This document shows positions 1-10,534 of a stretch of DNA of 60,824 nucleotides, in pieces. The stretch is from Gemmatimonadota bacterium (GTDB lineage: Bacteria > Gemmatimonadota > Gemmatimonadetes > Gemmatimonadales > Gemmatimonadaceae): assembly GCA_016871915.1 (NCBI GenBank), contig VHBP01000006.1:1-60824 (forward strand). Reading direction: 5' to 3'. The notes below the pieces were generated by a model that made no database searches, was not told where the DNA came from, and was given only the letters and a program-made list of their open reading frames with translations. The translations under genes and the position numbers were made by a program. How positions within the stretch are numbered: the stretch's first letter is position 1; each line of letters begins with the position of its first letter.

Positions 1-319
1 CAAGGGTCCACCGCTCTTTGGCAATCCCGCTGTCGCTGGTGATGGCAACGCCCGCAAAGACGCTCCCCCCACCCGAAATGACCCGGAAGTTGACCACCTG
101 ACCTTTGACCGGTCGTTGCTGCGCGTCGACAATCTTCACTTCGAGGATGGTCGGCAGCTCTTTGCCAACGATTATGGATTGGTCCTGTCCCCCCGTGATG
201 AGCAGCGAAGCTGGGGGACCCGCCACCACCGCAGTCGGTCCATCTCCGGAACAGGCGAGAGATAGGGCGAGTACGCCAGCGAGGGTTCCTGCAAGGATTG
301 GGGCGGACGACTTGTTCAC
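1..319 (-). CDS. Ig-like domain lipoprotein, 3' part cut by window edge
   Basis: The reading frame opens with GTG at 317-319 and runs off the left edge of the window, so only about 106 N-terminal residues are visible. A hydrophobic signal segment ends in the lipobox LSLAC (residues 20-24) followed by SGDG, so the product should be a lipoprotein exported across the inner membrane. After the lipobox come PPASLLITGG and VKIVDAQQRPVKGQVVNF, the pattern of bacterial Ig-like (Big_1 type) repeats, ending in ITSDSGIAKERWTL. Such proteins are surface or periplasmic with unknown ligands. No ATG lies in frame nearby upstream, so GTG is the chosen start. The gene at 58844-59653 has a similar layout. The function is not known. 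Confidence 0.6.
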   Translation of the reverse strand, partial: MNKSSAPILAGTLAGVLALSLACSGDGPTAVVAGPPASLLITGGQDQSIIVGKELPTILEVKIVDAQQRPVKGQVVNFRVISGGGSVFAGVAITSDSGIAKERWTL

Positions 320-560
320 GCGGACCTCAATTTTGACCGGAATGCCCTCTGGCGATGTCTTTCTCCCACGGTATTGAGTGGGGCGATAATAGGCAAGCGA
401 TTCTCACTGCGCGACCGTCCCCTCGGCGGCGCATCACGACCCGGTATGGTGGACGGGGGCGTAAGGCTCTCCCCGACTTCCTCCTCAACGGGGTGCTAGA
501 TTCCACAGGCGGTGGATACTAGGTGGATACTAGCCGAGGCACCTGCGGATTCAACCACCA
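320..560. other. Gene-free stretch with an 11-bp tandem duplication
   Basis: No gene is supported here. It holds the upstream region of the leftward lipoprotein gene and the gap to the tRNA terminator. The only structure I see is a perfect tandem duplication of GGTGGATACTA at 511-521 and 522-532. Confidence 0.4.
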
Positions 561-602
561 GAAACGAAGAGCCCCGCATCGAGCTGACTCTATGCGGGAC
601 TC
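561..602 (-). terminator. Rho-independent terminator after tRNA-Pro
   Basis: Read on the minus strand, GAGTCCCGCAT (592-602) pairs with ATGCGGGGCTC (569-579) with one mismatch across a 12-nt loop, and is followed by the T-rich TTCGTTTC. It lies just downstream of the tRNA-Pro gene, which fits the end of a tRNA transcript. Confidence 0.65.
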
Positions 603-615
603 TCCTTTCCATCAG

Positions 616-689
<74 letters not shown>

Positions 690-710
690 AACTCACGGTA
701 AAGACTTTTT

Positions 711-739
711 CTGACACCTGTCCCCTGTCACCTGCTTCC
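711..739. repeat. Class B heptamer array between two tRNA genes
   Basis: Four consecutive seven-base units CTGACAC, CTGTCCC, CTGTCAC and CTGCTTC (711-738) fill the spacer between tRNA-Pro and tRNA-Arg. In the tRNA reading direction they follow the 3' end of tRNA-Arg as their reverse complement. They match the unit class seen before mlaF, lemA and lpd. Confidence 0.55.
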
Positions 740-740
740 A

Positions 741-814
741 TGCGCCCGGAGAGACTCGAACTCCCAACCTTCTGATCCGTAGTCAGATGCTCTATCCAAT
801 TGAGCTACGAGCGC
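741..814 (-). tRNA. tRNA-Arg (anticodon ACG)
   Basis: Minus-strand cloverleaf with acceptor GCGCTCG/CGGGCGC (one G-U pair) and discriminator A. The anticodon arm is TCTGA/TCAGA around CTACGGA, giving anticodon ACG, and the T-arm carries AGTTCGAGT. It is 74 nt without encoded CCA. The A at position 34 would be converted to inosine by TadA to read CGN codons. Confidence 0.95.
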
Positions 815-897
815 CCAGCACCCTCACCTCGCGATGACCCGCGAAGGGGGAGAGTCCGAAAAGATAGACCCCCCTGATCACAGGGTCAACGCGTCGA

Positions 898-2460
898 TCA
901 AGGACGACGCACCGGGGCCACCGGACGAGCGGGCCCGGCGGGACGCGCCGCCGCCGGCGGCATCACCAGCGGGCGATACCGGAACGCCACGATCCCCACC
1001 GTGGTGGGCTCGAGCAAGAAGTTGCTCCGCGCTCCAGCGGCCGTCTCCGGGACCTCGGCCGTCATGGTCTGAAGCACCTCCCCCTTCGCATCCATAAACT
1101 CGACCGTAACGGTGAACGGTCGCGCCACCTTCGCCAGGTTCTCCACCGCGCCGCCCAGGGCGGCCCCCTGCGCCCGACGTTCGAATCGCGTGATCTGCAT
1201 CTTGTGCGCCGCCGCGAGCTTCGCCTCCTCGGCGGAGAGCGAGTCCTGCAACCGCTGGTACTCAGCCTTCTTCTTGGGATCCTTCTCCGCCGCCGCGAAC
1301 AGCGAATAGGCGTAGGCCTTCATCAGGTAGTTGTCGCCGTTGGACGGGTCGATCGCGATCAACCGATCGGTGAGCGGGAGCATCTTCTCCGCCTGCTTCG
1401 CCTCGTAGTACAAGTACGCGAGGAAGTAGTTCGCGTCACGGATGTTCGCATTCTTGGCGAGGGCGCCCTCATAGAGTGCGATCGCGTCGCCCGACCGCTG
1501 GCTCGCGCGCGCCGTCTCCGCACCCAGCAAGAGCGTCAGGTCGGTGTACTTCGCCGAGTTCGCGACCAGCGGGGCGAGGAACGTCCGCGTCGCCGCCGAA
1601 TCACCCTGCAGCTGCACGATCTCACTCCCCGCCGAGAAGGCGTAGGTCCCGTCCATCGTCGACGGATACTTCTCGAGGAGCCCCTGAAAGAGCGCCAATG
1701 CCTCCGCGTTCAACGCCGCCTTCTGCGCGGCGCCATCGGTCATCGCATAAGTCTGCGCCGTGGAGGCGAGCTGGAAGCGCAGCTGCTTCTCCGTCTCCGC
1801 GAGCGAGGTGTCCTTCGCGGCCGCGGCGACGGCGAGCCGGAGCTGCGCGAGCATCGTCGGGGTATCGCCCCGCGCACTCGCGAGCTGCGCCTTGATGTTG
1901 TAGACGAAGGGCGAGATGGCGTAGAGCAGCGAGGCCCGGTCGGCCCAGTACGAGGCGGAGTCGATGTTGCCGGCGCCGAAGGCGGTGTACGCCTTGTTGA
2001 TTCGCTCGGTCCACGGCTTCGACTGCCGCCACTGGAGCGTCAGCTCGGCGCAGGCCGGCCCCGCCGCCTCGACCACCGTGAGCAGGGAGTCCGCGGCCCG
2101 CGCGAGGTCGATCGGCTGGCTCGTCTGCCCCTTCGGCACGTTCACCCCCAGCTGCTCGGGGGTCATCGTCTCCGAGGTCCCCGCCTGGTGCATCCAGAGG
2201 ACGTAGATCTGCGCCTTGAGGAAGCCGGCGCCGACGAGGTTGGCAGCGAACTTCTTCTCATCGCTCAGCCCCTTCATCGCATCTCGGAGCGCCTTCGGCG
2301 CCGAGGCGGAGTCGGCCTGCACCGCCCGGTTCACGGAGAGCGTGACCGTGGTGAGGGCCGTGGGGGTCAGGGTCTCCACGGGGCACTCCCCCTGCGCCTC
2401 GACGAGGCGGACGGGGGCGGCGAGGAGCGCGAGGGCCGGCAGGGCGCGAGAGAGGCGCAT
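898..2460 (-). CDS. Secreted TPR-repeat protein
   Basis: A 520-residue protein starting at ATG 2458-2460, where MRLSRALPALALLAAP gives a clean signal peptide ending near VEAQG; a longer frame upstream runs into the tRNA-Val gene and is rejected. The body is alpha-helical with TPR-like units, clearest at AIALYEGALAKNANIRDANY followed by the IAIDPSNGDNYLMKAYAYS stretch. The last ~100 residues are beta-rich (FTVTVEFMDAKGEVLQTM). This suggests a periplasmic scaffold that counts or binds partners, but no partner is visible. It sits between two minus-strand tRNA groups, so it may share their transcription. I do not recognise a named family. Confidence 0.75.
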   Translation of the reverse strand: MRLSRALPALALLAAPVRLVEAQGECPVETLTPTALTTVTLSVNRAVQADSASAPKALRDAMKGLSDEKKFAANLVGAGFLKAQIYVLWMHQAGTSETMTPEQLGVNVPKGQTSQPIDLARAADSLLTVVEAAGPACAELTLQWRQSKPWTERINKAYTAFGAGNIDSASYWADRASLLYAISPFVYNIKAQLASARGDTPTMLAQLRLAVAAAAKDTSLAETEKQLRFQLASTAQTYAMTDGAAQKAALNAEALALFQGLLEKYPSTMDGTYAFSAGSEIVQLQGDSAATRTFLAPLVANSAKYTDLTLLLGAETARASQRSGDAIALYEGALAKNANIRDANYFLAYLYYEAKQAEKMLPLTDRLIAIDPSNGDNYLMKAYAYSLFAAAEKDPKKKAEYQRLQDSLSAEEAKLAAAHKMQITRFERRAQGAALGGAVENLAKVARPFTVTVEFMDAKGEVLQTMTAEVPETAAGARSNFLLEPTTVGIVAFRYRPLVMPPAAARPAGPARPVAPVRRP

Positions 2461-2547
2461 CGGTCGTGGGGCTGAGGGAACCCCGCCGCGGTCGGCGGCG
2501 GATCGAAGACGACGACGCCCCACGACCGGAGACCGTTCGTGGGGCGA

Positions 2548-2621
2548 TGGGCGGTACAAGACTCGAACTTGTGACCTCCACGATGTCAACGTGGCGCTCT
2601 AACCAACTGAGCTAACCGCCC
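2548..2621 (-). tRNA. tRNA-Val (anticodon GAC)
   Basis: Minus-strand cloverleaf with acceptor GGGCGGT/ACCGCCC and discriminator A. The anticodon stem CCACG/CGTGG encloses TTGACAT (anticodon GAC) and the T-arm is AGTTCGAGT. It is 74 nt, with no encoded CCA, and lies 3 nt from tRNA-Gly, so the two are surely processed from one transcript. Confidence 0.95.
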
Positions 2622-2624
2622 GAG

Positions 2625-2697
2625 AGCGGGAAACGGGACTCGAACCCGCGACCCCAACCTTGGCAAGGTTGTGCTCTACCAACTGAGCTATTCCCGC
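2625..2697 (-). tRNA. tRNA-Gly (anticodon GCC)
   Basis: Minus-strand cloverleaf with acceptor GCGGGAA/TTCCCGC and discriminator T. The anticodon stem CAACC/GGTTG encloses TTGCCAA, giving anticodon GCC. It is 73 nt without encoded CCA and is the middle member of the Ala-Gly-Val tRNA group. Confidence 0.95.
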
Positions 2698-2787
2698 GTA
2701 CCGGAGCCGACCCGCGCCCCGTCCAACTGTCACCGGTCACCCAGCCTACCACCCACGCCGCGCCGCGTTCCGACCGCGTCCCGGCAG

Positions 2788-2860
<73 letters not shown>

Positions 2861-2960
2861 GTGAGGATCCCGTTACCGGGGTGTCCGTCAGGAACCAAAG
2901 AAGCTATCCGAGCGTACTGCAGGGGTCAAGGCGGAACCTAGCGGAAATCCCGCCGCGTTC

Positions 2961-2968
2961 TATCTTTG
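2961..2968 (+). promoter_or_regulatory. Candidate -7 element (TAnnTTTG type) for the sigma gene
   Basis: TATCTTTG at 2961-2968 matches the TAnnTTTG -7 consensus known from Bacteroidota promoters and lies 33 nt before the sigma-factor ATG. I see no convincing TTG -33 element, so the call rests on one half-site only. Confidence 0.3.
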
Positions 2969-3000
2969 GGCTCGCTCGTATCTTCATTCGTTCCACCGAC

Positions 3001-3891
3001 ATGACCACCGACACCAAACGTCGTAAGCGCCGCACCGCCCCCGCCGGGATCGCCCCGGCGGAGCCGGAGCGCGACATCCTCGATCAGTACCTCTATGAGG
3101 TGTCCACGTACCCCCTCCTCAAGGGGAACGAGGAGATCGAGGTCGCGCGGAAGATCCGCGCCGGCGACCAGGACGCCCTGCAGGAGCTCGTGAAGCGCAA
3201 CCTGCGCTTCGTCATCTCCGTGGCCAAGAAGTACCAGAACCGCGGTCTCCCCCTCATCGACCTCATCGGGGAAGGGAACGTCGGCCTCCTCACCGCCGCC
3301 CGGAAGTTCGATCCCGATCAGGGGGTGAAGTTCATCTCCTACGCCGTCTGGTGGATCCGTCAGGCGATCCTCTCTTCGCTCGCGCGTCAGGGTCGCACCG
3401 TCCGCGTCCCGCTCAACCGCACCGCGGACCTCTCGCGCATCATCAAGGCCTCCGAGATCCTCCGCCAGAAGCTCCGGCGCGAGCCCACCCCGGAAGAGCT
3501 CTCGCAGCTCACCGGCCTCTCCGTCGACGTCGTGCAGTCGCTCGCCGCGCTCAACACCGGCGACGTCCGCCTCGACGCCCCGATGGACCCCGATGGCGAT
3601 CGCTCCCTCATCGAGCGATTCGTCGCTGACGAGATGCCCGACACCGAGGAGGAGGCGATGAACCGCTTCCTCAACGACGAGATCGAGCACGCGCTCGGCA
3701 CCCTCCCGCCGCGCGACGCGAAGGTCCTCCGCCTCTACTTCGGGCTCGAAGGCGGCCGCGAGCACACCCTCGAGGAGATCGGCTCGATGCTTGGCGTGAC
3801 CCGCGAGCGGGTGCGGCAGCTGCGTGATCGGGCGCTCAAGCGGCTCCGTGAGGGGGATGTGGGGCGGGCGCTCGGCAGCTTTGCAGCCTAG
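3001..3891 (+). CDS. RNA polymerase sigma factor, RpoD/sigma-70 family (short form)
   Basis: A 296-residue sigma factor that directs RNA polymerase to promoters. From ATG 3001 the order is a basic N-terminus, region 1.2 (DILDQYLYEVSTYPLL), region 2 (NLRFVISVAKKYQNRG, then ISYAVWWIRQAIL for -10 recognition and melting), region 3 (PTPEELSQLTGLSVDVVQSL) and region 4 with the -35 helix-turn-helix (TLEEIGSMLGVTRERVRQLR). Region 1.1 is absent and the length matches the short primary sigma of Bacteroidota, so this may be the primary or a close group 2 factor. An upstream frame extension to 2881 is ignored because it lacks a start context. A terminator follows 26 nt after the stop. Confidence 0.88.
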   Translation: MTTDTKRRKRRTAPAGIAPAEPERDILDQYLYEVSTYPLLKGNEEIEVARKIRAGDQDALQELVKRNLRFVISVAKKYQNRGLPLIDLIGEGNVGLLTAARKFDPDQGVKFISYAVWWIRQAILSSLARQGRTVRVPLNRTADLSRIIKASEILRQKLRREPTPEELSQLTGLSVDVVQSLAALNTGDVRLDAPMDPDGDRSLIERFVADEMPDTEEEAMNRFLNDEIEHALGTLPPRDAKVLRLYFGLEGGREHTLEEIGSMLGVTRERVRQLRDRALKRLREGDVGRALGSFAA

Positions 3892-3918
3892 TGGCAGAGG
3901 TCAGGTGACAGGTACCAG
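3891..3918 (+). repeat. Class B heptamer array, post-stop arm
   Basis: Directly after, and overlapping the last base of, the sigma-factor stop codon lie four seven-base units GTGGCAG, AGGTCAG, GTGACAG and GTACCAG. They are reverse complements of the CTGNCNC units that precede mlaF at 3999-4033, so the two arrays form the arms of a long imperfect inverted repeat enclosing the terminator. Confidence 0.55.
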
Positions 3919-3953
3919 AGGGCGGTCCGTTCGGACCGCCCTCTCTGTTTTCC
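3917..3953 (+). terminator. Rho-independent terminator of the sigma-factor gene
   Basis: AGAGGGCGGTCC (3917-3928) pairs perfectly with GGACCGCCCTCT (3933-3944) around a GTTC loop, followed by CTGTTTTCC. The 12-bp GC-rich stem plus T-run is a standard intrinsic terminator. Confidence 0.85.
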
Positions 3954-3998
3954 ACCCCTCGGTGACCGGTGCGGCGCCGTCCCCGCGCGACCATATTC

Positions 3999-4034
3999 CT
4001 GAGGTCTGGCCCCTGACACCTGGCCCCTGCCCCT
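3999..4034 (+). repeat. Class B heptamer array abutting the mlaF start
   Basis: Five units CTGAGGT, CTGGCCC, CTGACAC, CTGGCCC and CTGCCCC, then a single T, then the ATG at 4035. The same layout (units, one pyrimidine, ATG) precedes lemA, lpd and atpG. No purine-rich Shine-Dalgarno sequence is present. Confidence 0.6.
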
Positions 4035-4793
4035 ATGATCCGCTTCGAGAACCTCCACAAGTCGTTCGGTGACCTCCAGGTGCTCCGCGGCTTCACGCTC
4101 GACGTGAAGGAAGGGGAGACGATGGTCATCATCGGCTACTCTGGCACCGGCAAATCGGTCGCGATCAAACACATCGTCGGCCTCTTGGAGCCCGATGAGG
4201 GCACCGTCTTCGTCGACGGCCTCGAGGTGCAGACCCTCTCGCGTCGCGACCTGTACGAGCTCCGCGGGAAGATCGGCTATGTCTTCCAGTTCGCGGCGCT
4301 CTTCGACTCCCTCACGGTGGCCGAGAACGTGGCGATGGGGGTGCGCAAGCAGGGGAAGCTCTCTGAGGCGCAGAACCGCGACCGCGTCCATGAGGCTCTC
4401 GAGCTCGTCGACCTCGATGATTCGGTGGGCGAGAAGCTCCCGAGCGAGCTCTCTGGCGGGATGCGGAAGCGCGTCGGCATCGCCCGCGCGATCGCCTTCC
4501 GTCCCAAGTATCTCCTCTACGATGAGCCGACCACGGGGCTCGATCCCGTCACCAGCGCGGTGATCGACGACCTTATGGTCCGCATGCAGAAGCAGTTGGG
4601 GGTGACGGGGATAGTCATCACCCACGACATGCGGAGCGCTTACACCGTCGGCACGCGCATCGCAATGCTCCATGAGGGGCAGGTGCGCGCGGTGGGGACC
4701 GTCGACGAGATCAAGGCGAGCACCGACCCCATCGTCCGGCAGTTCATCGAGGGGCGCGCCGAGCTCGAACCGTCGTCCACCTTCGCCCGGTGA
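4035..4793 (+). CDS. mlaF: ABC transporter ATPase, MlaF (phospholipid transport) type
   Basis: A 252-residue ABC ATPase. Walker A GYSGTGKS is at 34-41, the signature LSGGMRKR at 139-146, Walker B YLLYDEP at 159-165 and the switch ITHD at 195-198. The SGTGKS and LSGGMRKRVGIARAI forms are typical of MlaF/Ttg2A ATPases, which with a permease (MlaE) and an MCE protein (MlaD) move phospholipids between the membranes to keep the outer membrane asymmetric. No mlaE or mlaD is present in the window, so the partners must be encoded elsewhere. The start is followed by a tightly packed run of genes, overlapping the Nudix gene by 4 nt (GTGA). Confidence 0.82.
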   Translation: MIRFENLHKSFGDLQVLRGFTLDVKEGETMVIIGYSGTGKSVAIKHIVGLLEPDEGTVFVDGLEVQTLSRRDLYELRGKIGYVFQFAALFDSLTVAENVAMGVRKQGKLSEAQNRDRVHEALELVDLDDSVGEKLPSELSGGMRKRVGIARAIAFRPKYLLYDEPTTGLDPVTSAVIDDLMVRMQKQLGVTGIVITHDMRSAYTVGTRIAMLHEGQVRAVGTVDEIKASTDPIVRQFIEGRAELEPSSTFAR

Positions 4794-5293
4794 CACCGAG
4801 CCGGCCGGGCGCTCCCTCGCGCCTCCCAGCGCGCGAAGAGGTCTCCGCCGGTGGGATCGTCTTCCGCCGCGACGGGGAGCGCACCTTCGTCCTCCTCATC
4901 CGCGACTCGTATCGCAATTGGGGCTTTCCCAAGGGGCATATCGAGGCGGGGGAGGATCCCGAGCAGGCCGCGCTGCGCGAGGTCGGGGAGGAGACGGGGC
5001 TTGGCGCGCTCGCCATCCGCGCCGCCGTCGAGACGATCGATTGGGAGTTTCGCTTTCGCGGCGCGCGCATCCACAAGACCTGTCACTTCTTCCTGATCGA
5101 GACCGAGCATCGCCGCACCGCGCCGCAACATGCGGAGGGGATCACCGCCTGTCGGTGGGCGACCTTCGATCAGGCCGAGCAGATGTTGGCGTACGACAAC
5201 GCGCGCGCGGTGTTGCGCCAGGCGCGTGCGTTGGTGATGGACCTCCTGACCCCGTCGGCGCCCCCCGCGTCGATCGAGTCTCCCGCCACCTGA
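4790..5293 (+). CDS. Nudix hydrolase
   Basis: A 167-residue protein starting at GTG 4790, overlapping the mlaF stop as GTGA. The Nudix box GHIEAGEDPEQAALREVGEETGL is complete at residues 49-71 and includes the Mg-binding REVGEE core. This class hydrolyses nucleoside diphosphates linked to another group. The upstream SAGGIVFRR strand and the WGFPKGH entry resemble the ApaH-like dinucleoside polyphosphate (Ap4A-type) Nudix group, but substrate cannot be read from sequence. Translational coupling to mlaF is likely. The C-terminal tail (LLTPSAPPASIESPAT) looks disordered. Confidence 0.85.
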   Translation: MTPSRPGAPSRLPAREEVSAGGIVFRRDGERTFVLLIRDSYRNWGFPKGHIEAGEDPEQAALREVGEETGLGALAIRAAVETIDWEFRFRGARIHKTCHFFLIETEHRRTAPQHAEGITACRWATFDQAEQMLAYDNARAVLRQARALVMDLLTPSAPPASIESPAT

Positions 5294-5296
5294 CCG

Positions 5297-6088
5297 GTGG
5301 GGCCCCCGCCGCCGGCGATCGTCGCCTTCGGGGCGCGGGACCGGAGCCGCGCACTCCTGCGAAAGGCCTTTCCGCGTCGCCGCAGCTCGCTCACCCTGAC
5401 GACCTCCCCAGCCGCGACCGTCGAGGCGCTGCACGGGCGATTCACCGATGCGGTGATCGTCGACCTCGGTGCACCAGGGGAGCAGAGCAGGGAAGTCGCC
5501 GCGCTCTCGAGGGAATTCCCATCGATCCCCTTCTTCGCGCTGGCGCCGCTCCGAGCAAGCGAGCTCCCACAGGTCGCGCAGGGGTTCGCCCATGGGGAAT
5601 TCGTAGACCTGCTTGTGGAAGGGATGGAGGACGCCGTCCAGCGCGACCTCATCGCTCCGCATGCGGTGACGACGTGCTTCGCGCGGGCCATGGCGCCGGC
5701 CGCCGAGGCGATCGGGCTGATGAACTCACTCCAACAGCAGGCGTGGGGGCTGATCGTGGGGCAGGGGGGACGCGCCGTTCGGACCGAGGAGCTCGCCACT
5801 GCGGTGGGTCTGACCCGCGAGCACCTGAGCCGTCGGTTCTCCGCCGGGGGAGCACCGAACCTCAAGCGGGTCATCGATTTGGCTCGCCTATTGGCCGCGG
5901 CAGAGTTCGCCAAGAACCCCGGCTTCGATCTCCCGGACGTGGCCCGGGTCCTGGGCTTCGCCTCTCCGACGCATCTCTCGACCACCTGCGAGCGCCTGCT
6001 GGGGGTCCGCGGGGCGTCCCTGGCGCGGCTGCGCGCGGAGGATCTCATGCGACGCTTTCAGGGGGCGGGAGCGAGGTCGAGAGGGTGA
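5297..6088 (+). CDS. AraC-family HTH regulator with receiver-like N-terminus
   Basis: A 263-residue protein from GTG 5297, 3 nt after the Nudix stop. The C-terminal ~100 residues contain two helix-turn-helix units of AraC type: VRTEELATAVGLTREHLSRR, then LPDVARVLGFASPTHLSTTC. The N-terminal ~120 residues have alternating beta/alpha hydrophobicity with VIVDLG, reminiscent of a response-regulator receiver. The acidic pocket and the conserved Lys are not evident, so it is probably a pseudo-receiver. It may be a DNA-binding regulator of nearby genes. It stands directly before the atpA leader, but no link to ATP synthase is shown. Confidence 0.65.
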   Translation: MGPPPPAIVAFGARDRSRALLRKAFPRRRSSLTLTTSPAATVEALHGRFTDAVIVDLGAPGEQSREVAALSREFPSIPFFALAPLRASELPQVAQGFAHGEFVDLLVEGMEDAVQRDLIAPHAVTTCFARAMAPAAEAIGLMNSLQQQAWGLIVGQGGRAVRTEELATAVGLTREHLSRRFSAGGAPNLKRVIDLARLLAAAEFAKNPGFDLPDVARVLGFASPTHLSTTCERLLGVRGASLARLRAEDLMRRFQGAGARSRG

Positions 6089-6093
6089 AGAGG

Positions 6094-6200
6094 GCTGAAG
6101 GCTGAAGGCTGAAAGCTGAAAGCTGAAAGCTGGAAGCTGGAAGCGTACGGCGGTGAGCTTTTCGCTGTAAGCTTCCAGCCTTGAGCCTTCAGCTGTCAGC
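6094..6200 (+). repeat. Class A heptamer inverted-repeat element upstream of atpA
   Basis: Seven units of GCTGAAG-type heptamers run from 6094 to 6142 (GCTGAAG x2, GCTGAAA x3, GCTGGAA x2). A central GCTTTTCGC lies at 6157-6165. Four inverted units (TTCCAGC, CTTGAGC, CTTCAGC, TGTCAGC) run from 6173 to 6200. The arms can pair into a long imperfect hairpin. Three further copies of this architecture occur at 7898, 21718 and 37244 (inverted strand). Confidence 0.7.
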
Positions 6201-6220
6201 GTCTTGCTTGCCCCCTCCCC

Positions 6221-6238
6221 TTGTGATTATTTTCACAA
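6221..6238. promoter_or_regulatory. CRP/FNR-type palindromic operator upstream of atpA
   Basis: TTGTGA-TTATTT-TCACAA is a perfect 6-bp-arm palindrome matching the TGTGA-N6-TCACA consensus of the CRP family. It lies 92 nt before the atpA ATG. A second perfect site is at 12662-12681. The regulator is not in the window. Confidence 0.6.
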
Positions 6239-6329
6239 GCTGTACCTGAACCGGCCGCTTCGCGTCGCGCCCCTCCGGCCGCCGCACCCGCGCGCCGACC
6301 TGACATCACCGCCTTTCCAAACTCCGCTC

Positions 6330-7895
<1,566 letters not shown>

Positions 7896-7897
7896 AT

Positions 7898-7977
7898 GCT
7901 GAAGGCTGAAGGCTGGAAGCTGAAAGCATCGCGCTTTTCGCTTTAAGCCTTCAGCCTCCAACCTCCAGCCTCGAACC
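7898..7977 (+). repeat. Class A heptamer element filling the atpA-atpG gap
   Basis: Starting 3 nt after the atpA stop region are GCTGAAG, GCTGAAG, GCTGGAA and GCTGAAA (7898-7925), the core GCTTTTCGC (7933-7941), and then TTCAGCC, TCCAACC, TCCAGCC and TCGAACC (7950-7977), ending exactly at the atpG ATG. The whole intergenic gap is the element. There is no Shine-Dalgarno sequence. Confidence 0.7.
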
Positions 7978-10522
<2,545 letters not shown>

Positions 10523-10534
10523 GCGCGGGCCCCG

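Noticed and set aside
740-775. Short plus-strand frame MRPERLELPTF after class B units
   Set aside because: It is antisense to the tRNA-Arg 3' half; the ATG next to the array is a coincidence of the tRNA end.
1204-2475. 423-aa plus-strand open frame
   Set aside because: Antisense to the TPR gene; its Arg/Leu-rich composition (GGERVLQPLVL, RRREQRIG) is that of a GC-rich shadow frame, and no start context exists.
5297-6088. Classical response regulator
   Set aside because: The N-terminus lacks the conserved acidic pocket and Lys, so it is kept as an AraC-type protein with a pseudo-receiver.
6094-6200. CRISPR or ordinary tandem microsatellite for the heptamer arrays
   Set aside because: No 25-40 nt repeats with unique spacers. 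Units are seven bases, degenerate, and mirrored around a core, so neither label fits.
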